64,000 bases of DNA from Sinorhizobium glycinis (GTDB lineage: Bacteria > Pseudomonadota > Alphaproteobacteria > Rhizobiales > Rhizobiaceae), in the NCBI RefSeq assembly GCF_001651865.1, contig NZ_LPUX01000064.1, positions 372,001 through 436,000 on the forward strand, in the 5' to 3' direction. Below the pieces are notes generated by a model. That model had not been told where the DNA came from. It ran no database searches and was given only the letters and a program-made list of their open reading frames with translations. Made by a program: the position numbers and the translations under genes. Of the stretch, positions 1 through 10,380 are shown piece after piece; positions within the stretch are counted from its first letter, which is position 1; each line of letters opens with the position of its first letter.

Positions 1-954
1 GGTGTCGGGGTTTACCGTATCGGCGAAACGCGCAATGCCGGCGATGGCGATCGGCACCATCAGCACGCTGAAGAAGATGAGATAGGCGGGGTAGAGCCAG
101 GCGGCGGCGCGCACCTGCGATAGCGACCTGTTCTCGACCACCGCGACATGGAACATGTGCGGCAGGCAGAGGAACGAGATCGCGGCGATGATGGTGTTGG
201 ATATCCAGGTCGGATCGGCAAAGTCCGGCGCCAGCAGTGACTCCATGCGCGGATCCGCTTGCGCGCGGGCGACGAGGTCGCCGAGGCCGTCGAACATGCC
301 GAAGACGATGAACAGCGCGACGATGACGAAGGCGGACAGCTTGACGAGGCTCTCGAAGGCGATCGCCGCCATCAGCCCGCGGTGATGCTCGCTCGCATGG
401 ATATGCCGAACGCCGAACATGATGGCGAACAGCGCCATCGACGCGGCGACCGCAAGGGTGCTGTCGCCGCGGATCGGCCGGACCGCTCCGGGGGCAACGG
501 CCGGCGCGGTCAGGATGTCGAAACTGGTGCCGACCGCCTTCAGCTGCAGCGCGATATAGGGCAACACGGCAAGCAGCGCCGCCATGGTGACGAGCGCCGC
601 AAGCCCCTGGCTCTTGCCGTATCGCGCCGCGATGAAGTCGGCGATCGAGGTGATGTTCTGGCTTTTCGCGACCGTGACGATCCTGGCGATCAGCCGCTGC
701 CCGAAGATGAGAACGAGGGTCGGACCGATATAGATCGACAGGAAGTCGAATCCGCTCAAAGCCCGTCCGACCGAACCGTAGAAGCTCCAGGACGTGTTGT
801 AGATGGCAAGCGTCAGCGCGTAGCCGAGTGCCGACATCCACTCGGCCGGAACGGCCAAGCGGCGGCCCGCACCTTGCCGATCCGTCCACCAGGCAATCAG
901 GAACAGGATCACGACATAGGCTGTAGAAACGGAGAGGACGACCCAACCGGGCAT
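1..954 (-). CDS. SSS-type sensor histidine kinase, N-terminal part (runs off the left edge)
   Basis: Partial gene: it starts with ATG at 954 (GAGG just upstream) and stays open through base 1, so only 318 residues are visible. What is seen is a multi-pass sodium:solute symporter (PutP-like) domain, with the stretch YNTSWSFYGSVGRA near residue 50 and NITSIADFIAARYGKSQ near residue 100. In the CbrA/CrbS/MxtR family of sensor kinases exactly this kind of transporter domain is followed by PAS, HisKA and ATPase domains; those would lie beyond the window and are inferred. It lies just downstream of the permease gene mctP on the same strand, so it may sense a carboxylate moved by that type of carrier. 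A plain symporter cannot be excluded until the C-terminus is seen. Confidence 0.7.
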   Translation of the reverse strand, partial: MPGWVVLSVSTAYVVILFLIAWWTDRQGAGRRLAVPAEWMSALGYALTLAIYNTSWSFYGSVGRALSGFDFLSIYIGPTLVLIFGQRLIARIVTVAKSQNITSIADFIAARYGKSQGLAALVTMAALLAVLPYIALQLKAVGTSFDILTAPAVAPGAVRPIRGDSTLAVAASMALFAIMFGVRHIHASEHHRGLMAAIAFESLVKLSAFVIVALFIVFGMFDGLGDLVARAQADPRMESLLAPDFADPTWISNTIIAAISFLCLPHMFHVAVVENRSLSQVRAAAWLYPAYLIFFSVLMVPIAIAGIARFADTVNPDT

Positions 955-979
955 GGCACCTCGCTGCCCAACTGCAGCA

Positions 980-1032
980 ATTTCAAAGTGCTATAGCGAC
1001 CTTGCGGATTTGATCGGACGCGGCGCTGTAGC
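980..1032. repeat. Rhizobial intergenic palindromic repeat, copy 1
   Basis: The segment from TTTCAAAGTGCTATAGCGAC to GGCGCTGTAG closely matches 37110-37165 in the same orientation. It has an internal degenerate dyad (GCGCTGTAG against CTATAGCGAC). It sits in the 180-bp gap between mctP and the sensor kinase gene. Such dispersed palindromes are common between rhizobial genes and may act as transcript ends. Confidence 0.6.
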
Positions 1033-1134
1033 AGCGGCATTTTCCATCAGGCCGCCGTCGGTTCATTGCCATATCGGCCGGCGAATGGCAACGCGCGGCG
1101 CAAAGGGCCGGCCTGATCCGCCGGCCCCTTGGGA

Positions 1135-2640
1135 TTAGCTGCGCGAGTCGGCCTCGGCGACCGTCAGGTCGTCGGCGGTCTCTTTCGCCGGCACGACGAG
1201 GTTGACGACCACTGCGACCGCGACGTTGAGCGCCAGAGCCAGCAGTCCGGTATAGACCGAGACGGTCATCCCGTCGAAGGCCAGCGCATGCAGCGGTTTC
1301 AATCCGTCCGACCAGACGAGCGCCGAGCCGCCGATGAAGCCGGCCGCCCAGCCGGCAAGCAGCGCCGGAGCCCGGAACCAGCTGGTGTAGAGGCCGAAGA
1401 CGAGGGCCGGCAGGGTCTGCAGGATCCACAGGCCGCCGAGCAGCTGCAGGTCGAGCGCGAACTGGGTCGGCAGTATGAGGATGGCGAGAAGCGCCCCCAC
1501 TTTCACCAGCATCGAGGTGATCTTGGCGACCTGCGCCTCGCCGGCCGGCGTGACATCGGGGTTGACCCAGACCTTCCAGAAGTTGCGGGTGAAGAGGTTC
1601 GCCGCGCCGATGCTCATGACCGCCGCCGGAACGAGCGCGCCGATGGCGATCGCCGAGAAGGCGAAACCTGCGAACCAGCCCGGGAAGAGCGTCTTGAACA
1701 GCGTCGGGACGACGTCGTTGTTGCTCTGAAGCTGCAGCCCGGCGGCGTGCCCCATGTAGCCGAGGAGCGCGAGCAGGCCGAGGAGCAGCGTATAGGCGGG
1801 CAGCAGCACCGCATTCTTGCGGATCGTATTGGCGCCCGACGAGGCGAAGATGCCGGTCAGGGTGTGCGGATACATGAAGGCGGCGAGCGCCGAACCGAGC
1901 GCCAGCGTCACATAGGGGACGAGCTGCGCCGGATCGAGCAGGATGCCGCCCTTGCCCTTCGCCTCGAAGGCCGCATCGGCCGCCGAGAAGACGGCGCTGT
2001 AGCCGCCGAGCTTGGAAGGCACGACGATGATCGCCGCGAGCACCACGATATAGATCATGATGTCCTTGACGAAGGCGATGAGCGCCGGCGCCCGGAGGCC
2101 CGACGAATAGGTGTAGAGTGCCAGCACCAGGAAGGCGAGGATGATCGGCATCTCGCCGGTCAAGCCCAGCGCCTTGATCGCCACCTCCATGCCGATGAGC
2201 TGCAGGGCGATATAGGGCATCGTGGCAATGACGCCGGTGGAGGCGACGGCAAGCTCCAAAGCGCGCGAGCCGTAGGTACCGCGGACCACGTCGCCGGCGG
2301 TCACGTAGCCGCGCTCTTTCGCCGCCTTCCACAGAAGCGGCATCACGGCGAAGACCAGCGGATAGACGATGATCGTGTAGGGCAGCGCGAAGAAGCCGTA
2401 GGCGCCGATCGCATAGACCAGCGCCGGCACGGCGATGACCGTGTAGGCGGTGTAGAAGTCGCCGCCGACCAGGAACCAGGTGATCCAGGTGCCGAACTTG
2501 CGGCCGCCGAGGCCCCATTCGTCCAGGTGATCGAGCGATTCCGCCCGGCGCCAGCGCGAGGCGAAGAAGCCCATGGCCGTGACGAGCACGAAGAAGAAGA
2601 TGAAGACGGCGAGCGCCGGCATGTCGATGTTAGCCGTCAT
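1135..2640 (-). CDS. mctP: Monocarboxylate permease, sodium:solute symporter family
   Basis: 501 residues, multi-pass inner-membrane symporter of the SSS family (about 13 membrane segments expected). Motifs seen include WGLGGRKFGTWITWFLVGGD near residue 43 and the conserved transporter core (ITSMLVKVGALLA late in the protein). Rhizobial MctP carries short monocarboxylates such as lactate, pyruvate, acetate and alanine; that assignment rests on family resemblance and on the DUF3311 partner. The start ATG at 2640 has AGGAG nine bases upstream. It overlaps the DUF3311 gene before it by 11 bases, so the two are co-transcribed and probably translationally coupled. Regulation is probably by a sensor/response-regulator pair; an SSS-type kinase gene follows directly. 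An acetate-type permease (ActP) is the main alternative. Confidence 0.82.
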   Translation of the reverse strand: MTANIDMPALAVFIFFFVLVTAMGFFASRWRRAESLDHLDEWGLGGRKFGTWITWFLVGGDFYTAYTVIAVPALVYAIGAYGFFALPYTIIVYPLVFAVMPLLWKAAKERGYVTAGDVVRGTYGSRALELAVASTGVIATMPYIALQLIGMEVAIKALGLTGEMPIILAFLVLALYTYSSGLRAPALIAFVKDIMIYIVVLAAIIVVPSKLGGYSAVFSAADAAFEAKGKGGILLDPAQLVPYVTLALGSALAAFMYPHTLTGIFASSGANTIRKNAVLLPAYTLLLGLLALLGYMGHAAGLQLQSNNDVVPTLFKTLFPGWFAGFAFSAIAIGALVPAAVMSIGAANLFTRNFWKVWVNPDVTPAGEAQVAKITSMLVKVGALLAILILPTQFALDLQLLGGLWILQTLPALVFGLYTSWFRAPALLAGWAAGFIGGSALVWSDGLKPLHALAFDGMTVSVYTGLLALALNVAVAVVVNLVVPAKETADDLTVAEADSRS

Positions 2641-2806
2641 GACGCACGCTCCTGTAGACGAAATAGGTGAGCAAGGACGTCAGCGGCACCCAGGCAAGCT
2701 GGTACCAGTAGAAGAACGGAAAGCCGAAGAGCTTCGGCTCCTCGAAATTATAGAAGGGGACCCAAAGCAGCCCGATATAGGGCGCCAGCAGCAACAGGCG
2801 TATCAC
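2630..2806 (-). CDS. DUF3311 small membrane protein, permease partner
   Basis: 58 residues, beginning at GTG 2806 behind a strong GGGAGGAAAA ribosome-binding site. The protein (VIRLLLLAPYIGLLWVPFYN at the start, then FFYWYQLAWVPL) has two predicted membrane segments and matches the small DUF3311 family that is routinely encoded directly before SSS-family permeases. Its stop codon TAA lies 11 bases inside mctP. The role is unproven; a subunit or assembly factor of the permease is the usual inference, by analogy with YjcH-ActP. Confidence 0.82.
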   Translation of the reverse strand: MIRLLLLAPYIGLLWVPFYNFEEPKLFGFPFFYWYQLAWVPLTSLLTYFVYRSVRHDG

Positions 2807-2952
2807 GTTTTCCTCCCGCGATGTCTGGACTGAAGCGGGACGAGGAAAAATATGCGCGGCTCTCCGCCCGCCTCCCGCTTTTCACTGATCGATGGCACGT
2901 GATCCTCGGCACGTGTGCCCATCGAATAGCGCCAAACGCCGCGCCGCGGCCT

Positions 2953-2988
2953 CCCTACTTTCGCTCCGGCGCCCCCCTACTTTCGCTC
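2953..2988. promoter_or_regulatory. Tandem 14-bp direct repeat upstream of DUF3311-mctP
   Basis: CCCTACTTTCGCTC occurs twice without mismatch at 2953-2966 and 2975-2988. The copies are 22 bases apart start to start, that is two helical turns, about 150-180 bases upstream of the DUF3311 start. Identical boxes in phase on one face of the DNA are typical of activator binding sites. Which regulator binds is not shown by the sequence. Confidence 0.5.
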
Positions 2989-3150
2989 ATCCTCCTGCCG
3001 CTCTGGAGACGGGGAAAGGCATGAATCTCCTTCCGGCGGGCAAGGATGTCCGGTGCGGAGGCCGGAAACAACCTTTACACGACCGGGCTTTCGGCGTTCC
3101 CCGCAGGTCATGCGCAGCCGGAATAACCTGCAAAAACCGTATATTGCGGG

Positions 3151-3220
3151 ATTTCTTGAATCGGCTTCGATTTAAGGATAAAATTACGCCAGCAATTCAA
3201 GGCGTTACGGCAACCGTGCG
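3151..3220. repeat. Rhizobial intergenic repeat, copy 2 (partial)
   Basis: The stretch containing AATCGGCTTCGATTTAAGGA followed by AATTCAAGGCGTTACGGC aligns with 37067-37136 (AATCGGAATCGATTTAAGGA ... ATTCAAAGCGCTCCAGC). It is a diverged copy of the same dispersed element and lies just before the SPW gene. Confidence 0.55.
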
Positions 3221-3299
3221 ATCACAGGCGACCGGAGCTGGAACGTGTGTTGCACGTGAGTGGTGACGCTTTGATCAAGCTTCATACGTGGAGGTTGTC

Positions 3300-3656
3300 A
3301 TGCCCAACACTCTTATGGCAGGAAGAAGAAGCCAGGATTGGGCCAATCTGGTCCTGGCAGTATGCCTGTTCCTCTCGCCCTGGGTCATCGGCTTCGCATC
3401 GGATACGACGCCGACCTGGAACGCATGGATCGCCGCTATCGTGCTCGGCGCCCTTGCGGTCGCGACCCTTTCGGCATTCGCCGAATGGGAGGAATGGGCC
3501 AATATGGTGATCGGCCTGTGGTTGATCGTCTCTCCCTGGATCCTCGGCTTCATGGCGAATGTGAACGCGATGTGGACTCACGTCATCCTCGGCGTACTCG
3601 TCGCCGCCATCGCCGCCTGGGCGGTCTGGGACTATCGTCACCACTTGCACGTCTAA
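3300..3656 (+). CDS. SPW-repeat membrane protein
   Basis: 118 residues with four hydrophobic segments arranged as two similar halves, each with the SPW signature: LFLSPWVIGFASDTTPTWNAW near residue 28 and LIVSPWILGFMANVNAMWTH near residue 80. This is the SPW repeat family (PF03779), inner-membrane proteins of unknown function. ATG 3300 is chosen because GGAGG lies at 3290-3294 with ideal spacing. A strong hairpin follows the stop. A distant paralogue lies at 41770-42141. Probably monocistronic. Confidence 0.85.
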   Translation: MPNTLMAGRRSQDWANLVLAVCLFLSPWVIGFASDTTPTWNAWIAAIVLGALAVATLSAFAEWEEWANMVIGLWLIVSPWILGFMANVNAMWTHVILGVLVAAIAAWAVWDYRHHLHV

Positions 3657-3661
3657 AGCGC

Positions 3662-3688
3662 GACGGCTTCGGTTCAACCGAAGCCGTC
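3662..3688 (+). terminator. Hairpin after the SPW gene
   Basis: GACGGCTTCGG and CCGAAGCCGTC form a perfect 11-bp stem around TTCAA, five bases after the SPW stop codon. There is no clear T tract, so it may work as a terminator or only as a transcript-end stabiliser; it could serve both converging transcripts. Confidence 0.55.
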
Positions 3689-3805
3689 ATCGTCTGAATG
3701 GAGCGAGCGGCCGTGAATTGTCGCCCGGAGTGCGTTCCCTGTGAACGCCGGCCGCGATGACTGTCTCCCGCCTCTGGAAGGACCGGAAAGCGGGAGCAGC
3801 ATGTG

Positions 3806-4894
3806 TCACCCGCCGACGGCGAGGCGCCCGTCCTGAACCCACTCCACGTCGGCGACGCCGAGTTCCCGGCGTTCGCGTTCCGTCTCGATCGCCAGGTCGA
3901 GGACCTTCTGCAGGTCGGCGGCATGGCGGAAGCCGGGCTCGGCCATCTGCCCGGCCCGAACGGCGGCGACGAAGCGCTCGTAGTTGGTCGGCACCGTGCC
4001 CGCATCGACCTCGCGCCAGATGGCCTTTTCGACATCTGGCCCGAGGCACGCTTTGAGACTCGATCCGTCCGGCGTGTGGATCACCTCCAGCGCACCCTTG
4101 TCGCCATGCAGCCTCAGCCGCAGCTCGTTCAAATGGCCGGTCGCCCAGCGGCTCGCATGGATGACGCCCATGGCGCCGCTGTCGAACTCCACCGTCATGG
4201 CGAAACTGTCATTGGCATCGAGGTCGTATTCGCCGATCCGGTTGCCGGGTGCCTTGTCGAAGGCCTTCAGCCGGGCGAAGACGCGCTCGACCGAAATCCC
4301 GGCGCCGTAGCCGGCGAAATCCAGAATATGAATGCCGACATCCCCGAGCACGCCGTTCGAACCGTGCCTGGTCGAGAGCCGCCACAGCCATTTGGACTCG
4401 CTTGCCCAGTCGCCCCAGGCCTTCGACACCAGCCAGCTCTGCAGGTAGGAGGCTTCCAGATGCCTGACCTCGCCGATCGCGCCGGAGAGCACCAGTTCGC
4501 GCGCCTTCTGCAGCGGCGCGACATTGCGATAGGTGAGGTTGACCATGGCGACGAGGCCCGAGCGCTCGGCCGCCGCGGCCATTTCCGCCGCCTTTTCATA
4601 ATTCTCCGCCAGCGGCTTTTCGCAAAGCACATGCTTGCCGGCGGCAATCAGCGCCAGGGTCGTCGGATGGTGCGCCTTGTCCGGGGTGACGTTCGTCGCG
4701 GCGTCGAACTCGCCCCACGCGATCGCCTCCTCGAGCGAGGAGAAGGTGCGGTCGATGCCGTGCTGTTCGGCAAAGGCCTTGGCGCGGTTCGGGTCGACAT
4801 CGACGGCGCCGACGATTTCGACGCCGTCTATCTTGGCGAAGGCGTTTGCATGGCTGTTTGCCATGCCGCCGGTTCCGAGTATCAGCAGACGCAT
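3806..4894 (-). CDS. thuB: ThuB: Gfo/Idh/MocA oxidoreductase of the trehalose/sugar operon
   Basis: 362 residues, last gene of the thu operon. The Rossmann fold opens the protein (MRLLILGTGGMANSHANAF; nucleotide-binding GxGxMA pattern) and the family's EKPLAENYEKA motif lies near residue 95. In S. meliloti ThuA and ThuB act together in trehalose/maltose/sucrose-type disaccharide catabolism, forming 3-keto derivatives; the assignment follows from this precedent and the identical gene order. ATG 4894 is preferred because AGGAGG precedes it with good spacing; an ATG 15 bases upstream overlaps the thuA stop (ATGA) and is possible. The gap to thuA is 11 bases. Confidence 0.85.
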   Translation of the reverse strand: MRLLILGTGGMANSHANAFAKIDGVEIVGAVDVDPNRAKAFAEQHGIDRTFSSLEEAIAWGEFDAATNVTPDKAHHPTTLALIAAGKHVLCEKPLAENYEKAAEMAAAAERSGLVAMVNLTYRNVAPLQKARELVLSGAIGEVRHLEASYLQSWLVSKAWGDWASESKWLWRLSTRHGSNGVLGDVGIHILDFAGYGAGISVERVFARLKAFDKAPGNRIGEYDLDANDSFAMTVEFDSGAMGVIHASRWATGHLNELRLRLHGDKGALEVIHTPDGSSLKACLGPDVEKAIWREVDAGTVPTNYERFVAAVRAGQMAEPGFRHAADLQKVLDLAIETERERRELGVADVEWVQDGRLAVGG

Positions 4895-4905
4895 CGGCAG
4901 CCTCC

Positions 4906-5691
4906 TCATCTGTAGCCAGCCTCGCCGGCGCGGTGCAGTTTCGGGCCGCGCTCGACGATCGGCTCCAGCGCCTTTTCCACCGGCACGTTCGGCGCCTCGT
5001 GGATCGCCTTGTAGGACCCTTGAGGGTTGTAGGCCCATTTCACCGAATTGCGCAGCACATGCTGCACCGTTTGATCGTGATAGGTCGGGTAGGTCTCGTG
5101 GCCGGGGCGGAAATAGAAGATGTTGCCGGCGCCTCGCCGCCAGGTCAGCCCGGAGCGGAACACCTCGCCGCCCGCGAACCAGGAGATGAACACCGTCTCC
5201 AGCGGCTCCGGCACGGAGAACTGCTCGCCATACATCTCCTCGTGCTCGATGACGAAATTGTCGCCGAGCCCCTCGGCGATCGGGTGGCGCGGGTTGACCA
5301 CCCAGACGCGCTCGCGCTCGCCCGCCTCGCGCCATTTAAGCGCGCAGGGCGTGCCCATCAGCCGCTTGAAGACCTTGGAGAAATGGCCGGAATGCAGGAC
5401 GATCAGCCCCATGCCCTCCCAGACCCGCTTGGCGACCCGCTCGACGATCCGGTCGTCGACGGCGCCGTGGTCCTTGTGGCCCCACCACAGAAGCACCTCG
5501 GCCGAAGCCAGCCGCTCCTCGCTCAGCCCATGTTCCGGCTCCTGCAGCGTCGCCGTCGTCGCCTTGATCGCCGGATCGGTGTTCAGCGCCGCGGCGATGG
5601 TGTTGTGCATGCCGTCCGGATAGATTTCCCTGACGACGGCATTCGTCTGCTCGTGGATGTTCTCACCCCATACGATGGTGTTGATAGACAA
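4906..5691 (-). CDS. thuA: ThuA family trehalose utilization protein
   Basis: 261 residues, ThuA fold (class I glutamine-amidotransferase-like). Characteristic stretches are [15 protein letters not shown] near residue 67, [17 protein letters not shown] near 95 and [14 protein letters not shown] near 200. ThuA works with ThuB in the keto-sugar route of disaccharide breakdown; it is cytosolic. The start is TTG at 5691, supported by AGGAGA seven bases upstream; no in-frame ATG fits the conserved N-terminus ([13 protein letters not shown]). A 139-base gap separates it from thuK. Confidence 0.86.
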   Translation of the reverse strand: MSINTIVWGENIHEQTNAVVREIYPDGMHNTIAAALNTDPAIKATTATLQEPEHGLSEERLASAEVLLWWGHKDHGAVDDRIVERVAKRVWEGMGLIVLHSGHFSKVFKRLMGTPCALKWREAGERERVWVVNPRHPIAEGLGDNFVIEHEEMYGEQFSVPEPLETVFISWFAGGEVFRSGLTWRRGAGNIFYFRPGHETYPTYHDQTVQHVLRNSVKWAYNPQGSYKAIHEAPNVPVEKALEPIVERGPKLHRAGEAGYR

Positions 5692-5830
5692 GGTCGTTCT
5701 CCTGCTGATTGGGGCATCCGCCGCGGGTGCCCGCTGTCCGTGAATTGAATCAGTCGACCGTGGTCGGGCTGGGATTTCGCCCTACCGGGTCTAACGTCTG
5801 GCGTTTGGAAATGATCCGAAATCGATAGAT

Positions 5831-6856
<1,026 letters not shown>

Positions 6857-6920
6857 GTTTTGACTCCTAAATCAGGCGGGATGCGGGCGGAAAACCGCGC
6901 ACACTTTTCCTCATCCCGCA

Positions 6921-7750
<830 letters not shown>

Positions 7751-7751
<1 letters not shown>

Positions 7752-8737
7752 CAGCGTTCCCCTCCTTCGAAATTGACGCGACCAAACCACATGTAGAGGA
7801 TCGTGATCGAGGCGATGATCAGGAACAGCATCGTCGAGGCGGCGGCGCCGTAAGCGAACTTGTCGAAATCGAAGAGGTTCTCGCGGGCCAGCACCGACAT
7901 CGTCTTCGTCTGCGCATTGTTGGGCGTCAGCACGTAGATGAGGTCGAAGATGCGTAGCGCGTCGAGCATGCGGAAGATCACCGCGACCATCAGCGCCGGC
8001 CGGATGAGCGGCAAGGTCACCCGCCAGAACACCCGGAGCGGATGGACGCCGTCGATCTTCGCCGCCTCGTAGATGTCGACCGGTACCATCTGCAGGCCGG
8101 CGAGGATCAGGAGCGCCATGAACGGCGTCGTCTTCCAGACGTCGACGATGAGCACCGCGACCATTGCCGTGTCAGGACTGGCGGTCCAGGCGATCTTCTG
8201 GCTGATCAGCCCGAGCCCGAGCAATATCTCGTTCAGGATGCCGAACTGGTCGTTGAGCATCCAGGCCCACATCTTGGCCGAAACGATCGTCGGGATCGCC
8301 CAGGGAATGAGGATTGCCGCCCGCACCAGGCCGCGTCCGGGAAAATGAGCATTCAGCACCAGGGCGACGACCAGGCCCAGCGCCGTCTCGATGCTGACCG
8401 AGATCAGCGTGAATTTCAGCGTGTTCCAGACGGCGTTCCACCAGGCCGGATCGGCGAGCAGGCCCTTGTAGATGGTCCGGCCGCTCTTCAGAGTGATCCA
8501 GGAAAGATAGTTCTGGAAGCCGACGAACTCGGCGCCGGCAAGGTTCGTCAGCGACGCATCGGTGAAGCTGAAATAGATGGTCCGGACAAGCGGCCAGCCG
8601 GCGACCAGCGCCAGCACTAAGAGGGTCGGCGCCAGGAACACCCAGGCGGAGCGGACGCGCTGGGCCTTGAGGTCCGAATGGATATGGCTCGGATGCGCAA
8701 GCGCGGCCGGTGGATCCGCGACAGTGAGATCGGTCAT
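7751..8737 (-). CDS. thuF: ThuF: sugar ABC transporter permease
   Basis: 328 residues, MalF-like with six or more membrane segments; the first is WVFLAPTLLVLALVAGWPLV near residue 36. The EAA loop reads YEAAKIDGVHPLRVFWRVTLP near residue 235. ATG 8737 is chosen because GGGGAG lies eight bases upstream; a longer form starting at 8782 has no such signal. Its stop overlaps the thuG start. The gap to thuE holds two strong hairpins. Confidence 0.88.
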
Positions 8738-8782
8738 GAGATGGCTCCCCTTTGCCGTTCGGCTTTCGCCGCAAGGTTTCAT

Positions 8783-8814
8783 GGGGATGGCGGCCGGAGT
8801 GGGCCGCCATCCCC
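8783..8814 (-). promoter_or_regulatory. Intercistronic hairpin between thuE and thuF (13-bp stem)
   Basis: GGGGATGGCGGCC and GGCCGCCATCCCC pair perfectly over 13 bp around a six-base loop. Such stems between a binding-protein gene and its permease gene often protect the upstream message or thin out transcription, so that the binding protein is made in excess. No T tract follows. Confidence 0.55.
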
Positions 8815-8859
8815 GGCGACGGCTGCAAGGCGGGGAGAGAGGTACGAAGTTTTACAGTG

Positions 8860-8877
8860 CCTCCCCGCCCGGGGAGG
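8860..8877 (-). promoter_or_regulatory. Short hairpin directly after the thuE stop
   Basis: CCTCCCC and GGGGAGG pair around a four-base loop two bases beyond the thuE stop codon. Together with the 8783-8814 stem it forms a double hairpin between thuE and thuF. Confidence 0.5.
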
Positions 8878-8878
8878 T

Positions 8879-10141
8879 TTACCAGCTGTCGCCTTTGAGA
8901 TCGGTCAGCTCGACTTCGAGCAGTTCGAGGTTCTCGGCAGCGGTTCCGTCGCCGGAGAGCGTGTTGTGGACGGCGCTCCAGAGCTTCGAGGAGACCTCGT
9001 TATACTTGACCTTGGTGACCGCGGACGGCCGCGGCACGGCGTTCTGGAAAATCGGCTTCCAGTTCGGCATGAAGGGCTGCGCGGCGGCGATTTCCGCGTC
9101 GTCGTAAAGCGCGGCGATCGTCGGCAGCTGCGACATCTGCAGGGCACGCGCCTTCTGCACTTCCTTGGACGAGAGGAACTTTACGAGCTCGATCGCCGCT
9201 TCCTGCTCATCGGAATATTTCGACACGGCGAGGTTCCAGCCGCCGAGCGTCGAGGACGGCTTTTCTCCATCGGTCGCCGTCGGCAGCGGCATCACGTCGA
9301 ACTTCCCCTTCACCGCGCTGTCGTCACCATTGCCGAGCGCATAGGCATAGGGCCAGTTGCGCATGAAGACGGCATTGCCGGTCTGCCAGACGCCGCGCGA
9401 TTCTTCCTCCTGATAGGCAAGCACGCCCTCAGGCGAGATCGTGCCGATCCAGCCCTTCACCCGCTCGATGGCAGCGGCCGCCTTTTCGTTGTTGACGGAG
9501 ATCGTCCCGTCTGACTCGACGATCTGACCGCCGCCCGAGGACTTGATCCATTCGAGCGCATTGCAGGTGAGGCCCTCATAGGCATTGCCCTGGAAAACGA
9601 AACCCCAGACATTCGCCTTTCCGGCGGCACGCTCCTTTTCCTGGATTTCCCCTGCGGTCGCCGCCAGCTCGTCCCAGGTCCTGGGCGGCGTCTTGCCGTA
9701 TTTCTCCAGGAGGTCCTTGCGATAATAGAGCGCCGGCGCGTCGGTGAAGATCGGCAGGGCCACCAGTTTGCCGTTGACGGTCTGCGACTGGATGATCGAC
9801 GGGAAGTGATCGCCGACCACGTCCTTGGCCGCCTCGGTGAGATCGATGAACTGGTCGGCGAGCTGCGGCGCCCAGATGACGTCCGTCTGGTAGACGTCGA
9901 CGTCTTTGTTTCCGGCGGCCAGCCACAGCCGGTACTGGCTGAACTGCTCGCTGCTCGACGGCGGCATGGTGACGAGACTGACCTTGTGGCCGGTCTTCTT
10001 CTCGAAGGCGTCGAGCTGCTCGCGCATGAATTTCACGTTCTTGCCGGTGGTGTTGGCCGCAACCGAAAGTTCCGCGGCGGCGGCAAGATCGGCGGCGCCG
10101 AGAGCGGCGCAGAAAGTCAAGGTCCTCAGAAGCAGTGTCAT
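8879..10141 (-). CDS. thuE: ThuE: periplasmic sugar-binding protein
   Basis: 420 residues, first gene of thuEFGKAB. ATG 10141 gives a clean Sec signal peptide (MTLLLRTLTFCAALGAADLA then AAAEL) and is preceded by GGAGGAG. The rest is an extracellular solute-binding protein family 1 fold, typical of trehalose/maltose/sucrose importers: FEKKTGHKVSLV near residue 47, WDELAATAGEI, and ALYYRKDLLEKYG. It captures disaccharide in the periplasm and delivers it to ThuFGK. A longer frame reaching 10243 lacks a signal-peptide start and is not used. Confidence 0.88.
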   Translation of the reverse strand: MTLLLRTLTFCAALGAADLAAAAELSVAANTTGKNVKFMREQLDAFEKKTGHKVSLVTMPPSSSEQFSQYRLWLAAGNKDVDVYQTDVIWAPQLADQFIDLTEAAKDVVGDHFPSIIQSQTVNGKLVALPIFTDAPALYYRKDLLEKYGKTPPRTWDELAATAGEIQEKERAAGKANVWGFVFQGNAYEGLTCNALEWIKSSGGGQIVESDGTISVNNEKAAAAIERVKGWIGTISPEGVLAYQEEESRGVWQTGNAVFMRNWPYAYALGNGDDSAVKGKFDVMPLPTATDGEKPSSTLGGWNLAVSKYSDEQEAAIELVKFLSSKEVQKARALQMSQLPTIAALYDDAEIAAAQPFMPNWKPIFQNAVPRPSAVTKVKYNEVSSKLWSAVHNTLSGDGTAAENLELLEVELTDLKGDSW

Positions 10142-10195
10142 GGTCGATGGCTCCTCCAAAATCCCCCACCGCTCGATAGCTCCTCGGCAAATTCG

Positions 10196-10207
10196 AAAAC
10201 GGTTTGG
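10196..10207 (+). promoter_or_regulatory. Candidate ThuR operator, thuE side
   Basis: AAAACGGTTTGG, centred on CG as LacI-family operators are, 55 bases upstream of the thuE start. It recurs with one change at 10381-10392. Binding by ThuR is inferred. Confidence 0.4.
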
Positions 10208-10380
10208 CTGGAAAAAGGTGTCAGAAGCGCCAAATGATGTCAATACTCTGCCTCGCGGGACGGCGACGGATTGCCATTACGCAATTTAGTCGCTTTGTTT
10301 CAAATAGTTATGCTGTTTACAACTCTTCTTTGAATGCACTGCCCCTCTCAGTCCAAGTGACGTGCAATCAAACATTTTTT

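Larger units (their letters stand above)
2807..3299. other. Intergenic region: mctP control region and a repeat
   Basis: No supported gene in these 493 bases. The part next to mctP holds two copies of GGCACGTG (2894-2901 and 2908-2915, 14 bases apart) and a 14-bp tandem direct repeat (2953-2988, listed separately). The part next to the SPW gene holds a degenerate rhizobial repeat (3151-3220). Confidence 0.6.

Noticed and set aside
983-2518. A 511-codon minus-strand frame overlapping mctP
   Set aside because: It is the out-of-frame shadow of mctP, rich in Arg/Ala/Gly without domains; the other minus-strand frame encodes a complete SSS permease.
7752-7790. A longer thuG starting at 7790
   Set aside because: It would lie inside thuF and lacks a ribosome-binding site; the TGATG junction at 7751 with GGAGGGGA upstream is far better.
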